Below, in pieces: positions 9,709 through 21,567 of a DNA stretch of 64,000 nt. The stretch is taken from the NCBI GenBank assembly GCA_023105745.1, contig JALGQZ010000009.1:18400564-18464563 (forward strand), read 5' to 3'. The stretch comes from Austropuccinia psidii (taxonomy: Eukaryota > Basidiomycota > Pucciniomycetes > Pucciniales > Sphaerophragmiaceae). The notes under the pieces were generated by a model. It was not told the origin of the DNA. It saw nothing but the letters and a program-made list of their open reading frames with translations, and did not search any database. The translations under genes were made by a program, and so were the position numbers. The first letter of the stretch is position 1. Every line of letters starts with the position of its first letter.

Positions 9709-11786
9709 TCAAACAAATGGCTCAAAACCGTGCATGTATTTATATGAAAAATCGTGACGTGGTATAATTAGGCTGGGCTCAAGTGAGTTGTCAGAGCGCA
9801 CTGTCGCGAATCGAGGTAAAGCAGGTGGAGCCCCTTGTTCGATATTCGTAGAAATAACTTGATCTATTTTAACGCCAATGATTCCGCATTCGTAATGATT
9901 CCGTTTCTGGTCTGGCATTGAATCAAGCTAAGATCGGGGATTGTTGAGTTTGGAAAAATTAACAGAGCATAGTTCTGGTCTTATTACAGGCTTGCATGCA
10001 AACAAATTGCAGTGAAATTGGAACTATAAAGCACCGAAGATAGCTAACCTTGTATGTGTTTTTTAAAGCTTTTTCTCTACTCTCTCCAAAAGATTTGGCA
10101 AAGTCGAAACGTGAGTTTAAAGTTACCAACTAGGTAGGATAAGACGAAACAAGAAAATCTCATCAACTAGGCTAGGTTCATAGAATCACACTCAAAAATC
10201 AAGCTAGAAAAGCAATACACACGAAGGATAGAAGATAAAGCTGCGATGCAATCACTCTAATGAATTCAAACAAAGGGGAATGTTTCAATTAACAAAAAAC
10301 GTTCATCCAATTGAATATAAAGAAATTATTTGACTAGTCACTGACGTCAAAGCGTATAAAGTTCCTAGCCCAGTATGTCCTAGCATAAATACCGAGACGA
10401 TAGCGCACGCCGTTGTTATTGAGCTAGTTTGAAACTAAGGTCAGAGATTTACTGCGATGAAACTCCATCATGAAAGGCCCTCACCCTGTCTCAAAGGATA
10501 GAAGCATGATCTGCTTTATGAGCCTATTTTGACATAAATGCTGTTAGTCTGAGAAAGTATTCCTTGGAGTTTAGCTTAACAAGGGAAGAGAGAACTTGCG
10601 ACCGTGTCTTTAAAAATTCACTCTTCTTTTTTCCCAAATAATACAATAAGTAGCCCGTAATTATGACATCCGTCGCAATCTGAACAGACATCAAAAACCA
10701 ACAAATGAGTAAATATCTTGGTTGTGATACTTAATATTAGCTCAAATACCGTTAGACCATAGAGCCTATGTATGAAGTTTGCAAAAATATTCGAGATGGA
10801 TTTTACCCAAATGAGCGCTTGGGTTGAACTACAAGTCTAAGGGAAAAAAACGGGCACCAGTTTTACTTACAGGCCGAGGGAGACTCGTAAAACTAATTGG
10901 GAGAAGAAATGTCCGCGGATTAACTTCAAGGCCGTGTCAATAGCCGCTGAAATGTGTAGAATTGTCAAAAGTGCGGATAAGGTCGTGCCTTTCCAGTCTT
11001 TGTTTGAGAAAATGTAGACACGATGACAAAAAAAAAGCTGAACTGAAACACCAGGAACGCAGGTCGTCGTACTTCGTGAGCTCCAAGCGCACAAGAGAAA
11101 TGTTCACTGGATGAGCTTAGCTTAATATTCACCAGTGGTAACCAGAAACCGAGATAGTAAAACGTGAGCACTATTACACTCAAATGAAGGTCAAAAGGTG
11201 TAAGTTTTGAGCCTTGGACATTGATGTCAAATGAGTCAGTCAATCGAGTGACATACCCGAAATGAGGGGTGATGACGTCCAAGTTCCTGAAATTATCAAA
11301 ATTCTCCACTGCATAATAGTGGACGATATATTCAAACCAACTGAAGAATGTCTCGAAATGTTTGATGAGTCGGAGCAAAGACATTTCAATTAGCGCTACA
11401 TGTCAAGACTTTCTAAGAAATTCTCTGAAGAAAGGCATCAAGAAAGACGGTCGAGTTGTCTTATAGGCTTCGCAAGATGGACACGTCACAGACCATGTAT
11501 GAATAATAGAAACTGCCATGACCCCCCAGACCAGAAGTCGTTGCCACTTATTGTCGTTTGGAAATCGGCACAGTACTCGAATCCCTTCGCTGATAACCAT
11601 CCCACTTAGCCAGGCACTGACATACTCGCCCGCTCTATTAATGATAACACATGAAAGTCAAAAGGTGGAAAGTGGGAGTATACAAACGGCTTTTCATTCT
11701 TTGGACACTTACAAAAATCCTGGTAAAAGAAAAGATAGAGGAGGCTTCGCAAGGTCAGGGGTGTTTTGCGAAGTTTGCGTTAACAT
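9709..11786 (-). CDS. Multi-pass membrane protein resembling DUF6534 family, nine exons
   Basis: Model exons (minus strand): 11786-11713, 11634-11494, 11340-11213, 11042-10871, 10828-10807, 10679-10581, 10510-10485, 10423-10342, 9927-9709, giving 320 residues. The start ATG leads into PPLSFLLPGF, joined by a GTAAGT...TAATAG intron to AGEYVSAWLSGMVISEGI and FPNDNKWQRLLVW. Later blocks are YVTRLTDSFDINVQ, QLFFCHRVYIF, IATDVIITGYLLYYL and IMLLSFETG. Their order and spacing recall basidiomycete DUF6534-type proteins with seven membrane segments; the function of that family is unknown. Good signals include GTAAGTA at 10870, branch GACTAAC near 10547 and GTGAGG at 10484. Weak points are the GTCTGT donor at 11493, the third donor (GC at 11212, or GT at 11219), and the join of exons 8 and 9. 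Without the exon 8 donor at 10341 the frame ends at TGA 10305-10303. Confidence 0.6.
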
Positions 11787-12439
11787 TTCCCCAGGTTCTT
11801 TGATACTGTGTTGAAGAAGGATGTGAAAGTGAGTTCCAGGGTTGAAGCTGGGGTCAATGTTTGCTAAGTACACAAGTTGCACAAACGCCACAATTGGGGA
11901 ATGGCCCCTCAAGACAGAGACTCCGATAATAAAGCACTGATAAAGTACTGATAACATACTGTACATGTACAACTGATAAAGCACTTTCAGAACTTTTCAT
12001 TTGAAATTAGCAGTAGTCACACCATAGAATCCAGAGCTTACCCAGACCGCAGCTCTCTCAAGGACTATTCAAAGTTGTTTGTTTTGCAAGAAGTGGTGGG
12101 AAAAAGTCCACTCTAGCGTTGCGCGATGCACTATGGCCCTGGACATAATCCCTGTCTATCTCAGAAAGGCAATAAGCCTTCACAGAGCAGATAGTAGTCA
12201 TATTTTCTCCACAAATTGGTAACACACGACCAAAACAATTCTTTCATCTTATCCTACTGCCATAAAGCATCTTGCAATTGAGATGTTTAGGGACGAAAAA
12301 AAGCTTCATCTATGAGCTCCCTTACATTAAATACTTCAGCCCAGCTTGAATGTTTCGCCTTTTTATTTGATTTGATTTATTTTTGAGGTGCTTCTTGAAT
12401 TAAATTCCAAATGTCTCACCTACGTTGAGAGAGTTTACA
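11787..12439. other. Upstream region of membrane-protein gene
   Basis: Non-coding as far as can be seen. It should hold the promoter and 5' UTR of the minus-strand gene ending at 11786. No motif is clear enough to call. Confidence 0.35.
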
Positions 12440-12954
12440 GTCGCAAGACTTTCCTGTAAGCCTTCCCCCGAGCTTGCAAGGCGGGCATTTCCCGTGGGAA
12501 AGGCCAACAGCTCCAGGACACGGTCCTCATCTTTTTAAGGACGACCCCCGTGGTTTTTTTTGGCCATCTGACAATTCCCACACCCGGTCTCAGTCAGTCT
12601 GTACCCCCTGGAATTTTATCAGGGTCTAGTTAGACCCGGCACCCAAACCCGGTCCCACCCCGGGCACAGCCGGGACACACAGGGATATATTTTCTCCCCC
12701 ACTTTTTCTTTGCTTTTTTTTCTCCTTTTGATTTTTTTTACTCATCTCTTCTTGTCCACTCATGTCTCAACTTTTCTTACTTTTCCTTTTTTATTTCTTT
12801 CACAATTCTTTTAATTACTTCAACAATTTCAATTTTTTGCCTCAAATTTATGAATACGCTGGGGTTTAAAAAAATTCCTTCTTGTTGTCAACTCCATATC
12901 ATTTTTTGAACTAAATAACCCCAACCATGGCCAATGATGGTATCTCAATAGCAC
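12440..12954 (+). pseudogene. hAT transposon relic, 5' part split by E1
   Basis: The GC-rich stretch to about 12690 repeats CCCGG-containing motifs, as subterminal regions of hAT elements often do. An ATG at 12927 begins a frame (MANDGISIA) that runs into the LTR of E1 at 12955. It resumes in frame at 23577 after E1 and one copy of the AGCAC duplication are removed. The outer end and terminal inverted repeat were not identified, so the left boundary is a guess. Confidence 0.5.
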
Positions 12955-14933
12955 TGTAAGGTTTGACTATGAAACAATAAGTAAAAATTACTAATTTATT
13001 ACTTATTGTACTCTGAATGTCCTTATGAATTGAATAAATAAGATTAAAAATATAATAATAATAAATAATTATTATTATTATGGCGTAAAATAATTATATT
13101 ATTAAATAAATATAATAATATAATAAATAAATATATTAATACTCTTTATTATTGTTACCAACAAATAATAAAGGCGTAAAAAATTTGGTTTTTATTAATA
13201 AAAAACAATTAATAACAATAATATTACTAATATTAAAGTTATGAATTAATATAAATACTATTTATATTAATTAGAGAATTATTAAGAGAGTAATAATAGA
13301 GAAATTATTATAATAAGAGAAAATAACCTACTTTTAACACTTAATATAATAATTTTGAAATATTTTACGCCAAAAAATATAAATACAACCTTTTTAAATT
13401 GTATTTACAATAAAAATAAAGATAATTACAAATTATTCTGGATTTTTACGTGGAAATGAGTTTTTTAGAGAGATTTTTAACAAAAACAATTAAATAAATG
13501 ATTTAATCACGTCAAAATGGATTATTATAATAAGGTGGACTTTGGTCTTTAATAATATAATAGTTTTATATATAAAGAATAAAGAAATTACCTTTGATTT
13601 ATTTGATTTAATGTTTTTGATGCGTCTGAGGGGAAAATAGAGTAAAAAGAGCTCTATTTATAGTAAATACCTCCCTCCTAGAGTCCAACAGGCTTCTAGT
13701 AGATGTGTACTGATCATATCCACTGGAATTGATCAATATTTTAAGGTTTGGAGATGATTACATCATTATCAAACCATATTACATCATTATTACACCATTA
13801 TTTAGAGTTATCACTATAGCTCTAAAGTTGATGACATCAGAGGCTTGGCAGAACCCCAAATTTTGTGGATTTTATTAGTTTTAATCATAAACTAATAGTA
13901 TTCACCAATTTTATCACTCTTAAGACTGTTAAACTTAAATTAAGGTTACTGTGAGTGATCATAACTGCTCAAATTAAGCTCAAACTTTGATCCTCAATAA
14001 CTTTTAAGATTTACACGCTAAAGCAATTCAGAGAGTGAATTCTGATAGCCTGGAATAACCTCATTATGCTGCCAAGAGCTTTTCATTACATCATCAAAAC
14101 TCTAATTTTGATGATTTTTCTTGTAACTCATCTTTTCTGTTGAAATTCAATATTTTAAACTTCAAACCTTGATTTCAGGGGGTTATACCCTGAATTTAAT
14201 AATAAAAAATTCCATCATTCTTCACGAATGAACTAGTAGAATCCAACTGTATACTTTTTTTTAAGTTTGGAACACTTTCACAACAAAGTGGTCAACAGCT
14301 CTGTTGATTTTTATCAATATTTCATCATAGGTTTTAACCTTGTTTATGATTTGTAAAATAAAGTTCCTATCTGTGTTCTTACAGTAATTACGTGGTAACT
14401 TTATTTTTGGTTCATCATTCTATCATGTATAGTTTAAGAGATATTAGCTATGATCCTTGAATATATGCATTGACCAAAAAAGTGCATATATTCAGGTTAA
14501 TTCCTTAAGTATTAACTTTGGAAATTAGCTTATTAATTGTTTTATGTGTGGACTTTCGTGGGGAATCCACTGGTACAATTCATTTCACATGTTGTTTCAT
14601 TAGTTTCTGAGATAAATAAGGTTTTATGGTTTTTATAAGGTATTATACCTTATAATTCATTAAATATTGACTTTACAGATATGCCATAAAAATGGTATAT
14701 GTGTATTTTACCATGGGGAATCCAATGGTATAATTTATTTTACATGTTGATGCATTGGTTTTTAATTTAAACCAATTTTTGTGCCAATTTATGGTATTTT
14801 TTGTATATTTAAGTAATTATTTTTAATGTATAATTATTCTAAGTACTTTTAATATAATTATGTTAAAGGTATAATTATTCTGAGTCTTTTTTTTGACCTT
14901 ATTGGGTATGTGGTCATATCTCAAAGGCTCACA
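12955..14933 (-). repeat. 3' LTR of E1
   Basis: 1,979 bp. In element orientation it begins TGTGAGCCTTTGAG and ends CAAACCTTACA. It differs from the 5' copy by a 25-bp gap near 13140 and scattered substitutions. It contains TAA-rich repeats (13040-13130) and a TGACGTG motif at 13508-13517 (read on the minus strand). Confidence 0.95.
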
Positions 14934-14945
14934 TTCCCTACCACC
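14934..14945 (-). promoter_or_regulatory. Polypurine tract of E1
   Basis: On the minus strand the bases just before the 3' LTR read GGTGGTAGGGAA. The tract is imperfect (two T residues), but the position fits. Confidence 0.6.
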
Positions 14946-15051
14946 AAAAAAGATTGTACCACAATCTGATATGTGTGATTAGGGTATCATCCACTGTCCT
15001 ACCTCTTCATTAGACTTTATCAGTCTTGAAGCTCAATAATGCTTGATTTTG

Positions 15052-18000
15052 TTATTCTTTAGGTTTTCTTTCATGTCTAAACCTCCTCAGTAGTTTATCT
15101 GAATTTGTTATATCTTTCTCAAGTAGCCATTCATCTTCTTGAGTTGGATTTCTATACCTTACAAGGTATTCTCTTTCTTTTTTGTTTCTTGTCCTTCTTT
15201 CTTTAAGGACTTTTACAACTCTTTTTTCTTCTCCTTCTTCCAAAGGGGGAATTTCAAGTGGGGGTTTATTTCTTAGTGGAAATAATTCTTTGTCACTTGA
15301 GCTGTAAGGTTTTATAAGACTTACAGGGAAAGTTGGGTGTTTATTCATTAAATCACCTGTGAGTTCCAATTGTACAGCATTGGGTCCATGAAGTACTTTT
15401 ACCATAAATGGTCCTGCAAAGGAATCTTTCAATTTCTTTGGTCCTTTTATGTTATTAAAGTTAAGAGTTGATACTAATACCAAATCTCCTATTTTGAAGT
15501 CAGGTGGTTTATGACTTTTGTCCCATCTTTCTTTTGAATATTTGAAAGAGTCTTGCATGCATCTGTTTGCATGGTGTCTTGCTTTGTCAAGCATTATCTT
15601 AAAACTGCTTGCTGTTGGATGTATGTCCACTAAGTCCTTTTTTAGGGTATCATAAGGAAGTCTTGGATTCCAACCTTTCTCTAGCATTGCTGGTGTTTTG
15701 CCAGTAGAAGAATGGATTGATGTCTTATATGCTAGTTCAAGTGCTGGTATTAGTGTACACCAATCATGGGTAAAACCATCAGAATCTTTGAATTCTAGCC
15801 CATAAGCACAGAATCTTCTGATCATATCCTCTAAGGTCTGTATCATTATTTCTGCTAAACCATCAGTTTGGGGATGGTAAGCTGTTGAGAATGATAGCTT
15901 TGTCCCAAATAAGTTATGGAGATTTGTCCATAATGCTGAAGTGAACTTTGGGTCTCTGTCACTTATAATATTTTGGAATAAGCCTGTGTGGCTAATGACT
16001 TTATTCCATATCATTATGGCTGTATCCATAGCTGTGTCATCTTTATGACATGGTAAGAACATGGGAGCTTTACTGTACCTGTCAACTAACACTAGACATG
16101 CATTATAGCTCCTGTCTCCTCCTGGAGGTAGTGCTGTTACCCAATCCATATGAACTATTTCCCATGGGGATTTTGGTTCTTGGATTTGGATCATCATTCC
16201 AAATTTCTTTCCTGTGGCTCTGTTGGCTCTTTGACATCTGTCACAGGTTTGGCAGTACTCTGCAACATCTTTCTTCCAATTTGGCCACCAAGAGCAGGTT
16301 TTCACCCTCTCTAGTGTCCTATCTTCTGAGAGATGTCCAGATGCAACACTATCATGACACTCATGTAAAATAGTGTTTATTAGTGTTCTATCTGTTAAGG
16401 CCATAACACATGTGTGTTTTGTTCTATGGTAAAGGATTCCATCAAGGAGGTGGAATCTTCCTTCATCATATGCCTTTTTCCATATTTCATCAAGTTTTGA
16501 TGAAAGTGATGGATCTTTGCAGTCTTTCATTAGAAGTTGGCTTAAGATATGGCAATTTTTGTCTGTGTTATAGCTTTCTTTAACTTGGTTAAAGAATTCT
16601 GTGCCTATGTCTGTGACACATATTCCTTCTATATGGTGCTCTTCTTGTGGTACCCATGCTGGATTGTCAGGGGTATTTGCTAAAGCCCATCTGCTAAGAC
16701 CATCTGCATTTTTATGAATATTTCCAGATTTATGTACAATAGTCGTATTTCCTCTATATTCTTGGATAGCAATTTGCCATCTCAGCATATGTCTATTTGG
16801 AGTCTTCATATTTAGTAGTGACTTCACAGCATTACAGTCTGTGATTACATCAAATACTGTGCCATCCAAATAATAATGCAGTTTTTCTAAAGCCCACACT
16901 AGGCATAAGCATTCCATTTGGCTTGCTCCATACCTTGCTTCTGTTGGCTTTATTTGCCTTGAAATGAAACAAATTGGTCCTTCCACTGGTTTATCATTGA
17001 TAATTCGTGTTTGGTGAAGTGCAGCACCTAATCCTTCTCCACAATCATCAATGTATAGTTTGAAAGGTAGTTTCCAATCTGGCATTAGAAGAAATGGGGC
17101 ATTTGTTAGTGAATTTTTCAATTCTTCATATGCCTTGACCCTTTCTTCAGTCATTTCATCAACTGTTTGTTGGTCACATAATTTATTTAAGGATTTGGCA
17201 ATTTTTGCAAAGTCCTTTATATGCTGTCTATAGTAACCAGAAAATCCTAAAAATTATTGCATTTCTTTTTTGGTTTGAGTAGTACTGCTGCTACTTTATT
17301 TTTGTCTATGCCTAGACTAAGTCCAGATACAACATGTCCTAGTGCTTTTAATTCACTATATGCAAAATGACACTTTTTCAAGGAAATTTTCATATTCACT
17401 TGGACTATTTTTTGTAGTACCCTTTCTAGTCTTGTAAGGTGATTTTCCCAAGTTTCTGAGCAAACTATGATATCATCAATATAGATAATTAACCATCCTT
17501 CTGATAATTCTTCAGGGAATATGGTATTAATCATTCTTTGATAATGGGAAGGTGCATTTTTTATCCCAAATGGCATTCTTAAGTATTCAAAAATTCCACA
17601 ATGGACTATTATTCTTAGTAGTTTCTTGGCATTGTCTGTTAAGACATTTTGATGAAAACCCTTAAGAGCATCCATAGCTGTGATGAACTTAGCTTGTGAC
17701 AATTGGGTCAATGTCTCATGGATTCTAGGTATTGGATATCTGTCTGGAATGGTATAGGTGTTCAGGGCTGTGAAGTCTCCTACCATCCTTGATTTTCCAT
17801 TATGCCAAGTTATAATGACAGGTGTAGTAACTTCTACTTGTTCATTATGTCCAACCTTTCTTAATACTCCAAGGTCCATTAATTCTTTAATGTGCACTTC
17901 TAAGGCTTCTCTAGCCCTTGGGCTGGCTGGATAAGCAGGTCTTCCTAATAAAGGTGGGTAAGGCTTTTATACATTAAGAATTATATCCACTTCATGTCCA

Positions 18001-18275
18001 ATTATGGCACCTAGTGGCTCTTTGTCAGTTGCAAAGGCATTTTTATACTTAAATAAGAGGTCAATCAATTTTTCTTTCATTTTTTCTGTTAATTCTTGAT
18101 TGAATTCTGCCTCTTTAAGTTGTTCAGATATAAAAAGTTCCTTTTCGGGAATTTTTTCTTCCTTCTTAATAACTGTGATTTGTTTTTTGTTATTTAAGAA
18201 GCCAAACTTTTGTCTTTTGTTATCTCCTATGGTAAAATATCTATCTTTTTGGTTGGAGATATCTATACCATAGAT
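15052..18275 (-). pseudogene. E1 Pol: RT, RNase H, integrase, chromodomain-like tail
   Basis: RT lies in 17897-17247 with GDFTALNTY, a GFHQNVLTDNAK segment and the catalytic YIDD. The frame is then lost by a frameshift and a stop, and reopens at 17154 for RNase H ([28 protein letters not shown]) and integrase. Integrase has the HHCC finger (HECHD...[15 protein letters not shown]) and the core motifs [18 protein letters not shown] and [14 protein letters not shown] module follows, then a chromodomain-like end (EYLVRYRNP...DEWLLEKDI...LLRRFR) up to the stop at 15052. A TAA near 17970 interrupts the region before RT. It cannot make a full Pol. Confidence 0.9.
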
Positions 18276-18770
18276 TCATAAGTAGTCATTCCCAAGTATG
18301 AAATGATTACTAGTACAGTTGTCCATTACTACAAGCTCTACTTTAATTCTGACACATTGTGAGGGATGAGGGAAAATTAGTGTTAAATCAATTATTCCAA
18401 GGGGCTTCATGCTCTCACTTGCACTACTAAATTTGACACCTTGTATTGGCATAAGTTTTTCTTGCCAGTTTGGGACAATGGTTTTCAAATAACTTTTGCC
18501 AACACAAGTGCAATATGCTCCTGTATCCAAGTTAACTTTTCCTTCTTGGTTATCAACCATAACAATACTTATACTTGATTTTCCAGCTGTATATCCCATT
18601 CCTCTTGCAGGTTTGGTTCTATACATTTTGGCATCTTGTATGTTTGTCAGGTTTGTGTCAGGTGTTCCAACTTGTGGTAAGTTTGAATTAACATCCAGTA
18701 CTTCATAAATTATATCAATATTATTAATTTGTGAATTAATTATATTGATTTCATCACTTTCAGAGCTTTC
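18276..18770 (-). pseudogene. E1 protease region
   Basis: Aspartic protease with catalytic DTG at 18527-18519 inside LDTGAYCTCVG, then the flap-side segment and a C-terminal FILGNDYL motif. It is in frame with the second part of gag (open from 19151). The frame ends in TGA right after GNDYL, where relatives read on into RT. The catalytic triplet is normal, unlike in E2 and E3. Confidence 0.8.
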
Positions 18771-20837
18771 TGACTCTTCTGTCTCTTTTTCAGAGTCATA
18801 TTCCTCTTCTTTGTCATTGTGGTTTTCTTTTTCCACAATTTCATTAATCTTTGCTTTCTTAAGGCAATTATTGGCTAAGTGTCCAATACCTCCACATTTA
18901 TGGCATTTTCTTTGTTCATTATTGTTGGATGTATTGGGCTTAAAGGATTCTTTTGATTTATCTTTTGTGATAAATGGTTTATTTGGGCTTTCAATGTCCA
19001 ATTTTTTCCAAGTCCTGCCAATTTTTGTTCTTGTCACTATATCTTCTAGTGCATTTATATACTCTTCTGTGGAGCATGGTTCTATACACCTGCTTCTTAG
19101 GGCATGTTCTAGTTCCCCTCCACATTTTTTAAGTATTTTCATGTGCACCATCTTTTGTTACATTTCTGGGTACAGTGCATTAAGCCTTTCAACTTGTTTC
19201 AAGAACCAAGTTAAAGGTTTGTCTTTTTCTGGGTCAAAGAAAGAGTTTTCAAATGAATTTTCTATCTTATACCTCCAGGCATCATTTGCCCACTTGGTGA
19301 TTATTTCTTGTTTCCACCAAGACCAGGTATTTTTACCATTTGTTTGTCTTATGCCATAATACCATCTTTTTGCAGATTTCTCAAACAATGAATGTAATCT
19401 TGCAGTGATTAATTCATCTGGTATGGCATAGTCTTCTTGTAACATGTCAATTGTTTTAATAAATGACATGTGGTCATATTCACCTTCTCCTGTGAATGTT
19501 GGCCATTCTTTCAATTGAGGTGCTTCCTTCATTAAGACTTGGTTATTATCTTGGTGACTCAAGTCTGTTATGAAAGGATTTGACAATTCCTCTTTTGTTT
19601 TAACAGGGCTTCTTATATGAGAAAATGGTGTTGATAACTTTGGCATATTTAAATTAGCCTCATTAATTTTGTCCATTTTTTCAGTAATAAGCCTTATTTC
19701 ACTCTGAATATCATCTTTCAGATGCATTCTTGCTTCATCACTTTTTTCCACATGGTCCAAAAGTAATTTTTGGTGTGATGAAGTCTTTTCTTCAAATTTT
19801 TCTACAGAAATACTTAATTTATTTAATTTTTCTGTAAGATTGTCAATACTCACATCATAATTGATTGTCAAAGTTTTGTCTTTGATGTCTTTTATGTATT
19901 TATACAATTCTTGTTGTCCTTGTATTAATTTTTGAGTATTGTCAATTAAATTCTTTGGTTTATTATTTTCAACAATAAACTTAATGTTGTCAATTTCTTT
20001 CTTTTTTTGCACAACAATTTTTGTTAAAGAAGATAAATTATTATTTATTTCTTGTAGTGATAATAAACTATCTTTAATTTCTTTTAGAGGTAATATACTA
20101 TTTTTAATTTCTGTTAAAGTATTTACAACATCTTTGGATAAGGTTATTTCTTTGGGAAATGAGGTTGTCTCATTCTTTGCTCTTCCTTGTCCTTGAATTC
20201 CATCAAGGTTCTGGCCATGTTGAAAACATTGTCCATGGCATCCTTTTGAATTCTTGGGATCCTGTAGCTTGGGGAATATGGTTTCCTCCAATGCTTTTTC
20301 TTGTTCTTCTTCCCTTCTTGGGGAAGTGGGCTGGCTTGGGGCTTGCTGGTAGAAGCTACTGGGGCTTCTTCCTTGGTTGCCTCCCTCTTTTTGGTGTGGT
20401 AATCCTTGATTTTTTTGATTTGAGGTTTGGATGACAGTGGATTCCATCCATTGGAGTATTTCACTATCTCCTCCTCTTTGAGGAACTTTTTCAGGATGTG
20501 CCAGGAGTTCATCACTCCTTGGTGTATTTGAGGCAGCATTTCCCAATCTTTGTCCTTGTACACTGTGTAATACTGCTTGTACTGGCTCATGTAGATGTCT
20601 ATTTGAGCCCTCTGAATGTGATTTGTACCTATTTGAGTTACTCATACTTAGTTCTAATTCAGGCTCAGATATCATGGGCATTTCTGGGACTTGCCTTTGG
20701 GATAAGGCACTTCCTTGTGTGGATTCTGTTCCACTGGGGATATTGCCCTTTCTTTTCCCTTTTGAGGGATCAGTTCTACCTCTGGGTCCAGCTCCATCTG
20801 ATTGGATGGAGTATTGGGAACCTCTTCTGGTAGTCAT
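18771..20837 (-). pseudogene. E1 Gag
   Basis: Starts at ATG 20837 (MTTRRG), which lies inside the leader intron, 11 bases before its 3' end. The first 559 codons hold a low-complexity N-terminus, a long coiled-coil-like stretch (about residues 230-380) and a capsid-like part (TFTGEGEYDHMSFI, ITARLHSLFEK). A TAA at 19160-19158 interrupts the frame. It continues with a KKCGGELEHALRSR segment, then a CCHC knuckle (CHKCGGIGHLANNC) and an acidic stretch before protease. Its first 230 codons overlap ORF-A in another frame. Confidence 0.85.
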
Positions 20838-21062
20838 AATTTAAGAAAATAAGAAATGAAAGTATTTTAGAATAAGAATTCTTTTTATGGCAATTATAAA
20901 AGAGGTGCTCACCTTCAGAGTCTTGAATGGTGGGTCCTGGAAAGTCTAATTTCTTAGCTTTCTTTCTTTTGGTGATAACTGGTGTTGGAGAACTTTGACA
21001 AGTTTCTTCCACCAATCTCTCAACAGTAGTTTGGTTGTCTTCTGTTGGGTTATCTTCAAACA
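20144..21062 (-). pseudogene. E1 ORF-A: leader exon plus +1 frame overlapping gag
   Basis: The leader exon runs 21062-20913. It follows a TTTTTTAG acceptor, begins with the two bases TG, and ends in phase 1 at the donor GTGAGC (20912). The 86-nt intron ends ATGACTACCAG, and its ATG is the gag start. Exon 2 from 20826 is in the +1 frame relative to gag and reaches a stop at 20144. Four stops lie early in exon 2 (first TGA after KSQKCP), so this copy looks dead. From 20590 on it is open: KFLKEEEIVKYSNGWNPL, then YRIPRIQKDAMDNVFNMART, alike in position and sequence to E2. Function unknown. Confidence 0.6.
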
Positions 21063-21549
21063 CTAAAAAAGACAAATAAATATAAGTCTTTTTATAAGAA
21101 GTGTTATTTTTTTTTGGCAAGATATGGCAATTTTCCACGTAGAAATTGCTTATATATCTTTAAAAAATTGAAATGAATAAAGAAATAAATAAAAATGAAT
21201 AAAAATAACTTTTTTATTGGTTTTTAAAATTTTTTAAAATTTTTTATATTTTTATTTTTAAAGAATAAAATAAAAAATGAATATGATTCTTTTACAAAAT
21301 TAAATTATAAAAAATTATTTTTAATTTATAAATTATCTTTTTTAATCACTAGAGTCACTCAAAGAAAGTTCTTGCAAGTCTAAGGATGTGAAAAACCACG
21401 TGTAAGACAGTACAATTGCTTTCCAAATGCCTCAATAGCTTTTAAAATCAATAAAATATAAAATTATTATATAATTTTATGATTATAAATGTAATTTTCT
21501 ATTGGATAAACCCAATTAGAATCTTTTTAAAGGTCTTTTAAGTAAATAT

Positions 21550-21567
21550 CATGGCCAGGCCCCCAAA
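21550..21567 (-). promoter_or_regulatory. Primer binding site of E1
   Basis: Directly after the 5' LTR the minus strand reads TTTGGGGGCCTGGCCATG. The TGGGGGCC core occurs at the same place in E2, E3 and E4. It would pair with a tRNA ending GGCCCCCA; a tRNA-Pro with C before CCA is a candidate, by inference. Confidence 0.6.

Noticed and set aside
12440..12700. CCCGG-rich stretch as an RNA gene or CpG promoter
   Set aside because: No rRNA or tRNA sequence recognised; position before a hAT frame explains it better as subterminal repeats.
16050..16373. Plus-strand frame of 107 codons
   Set aside because: Lies opposite the E1 integrase frame; a shadow of real coding on the other strand.
18745..19359. 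Plus-strand frame of 204 codons
   Set aside because: Antisense to E1 gag; length is explained by the composition of gag.
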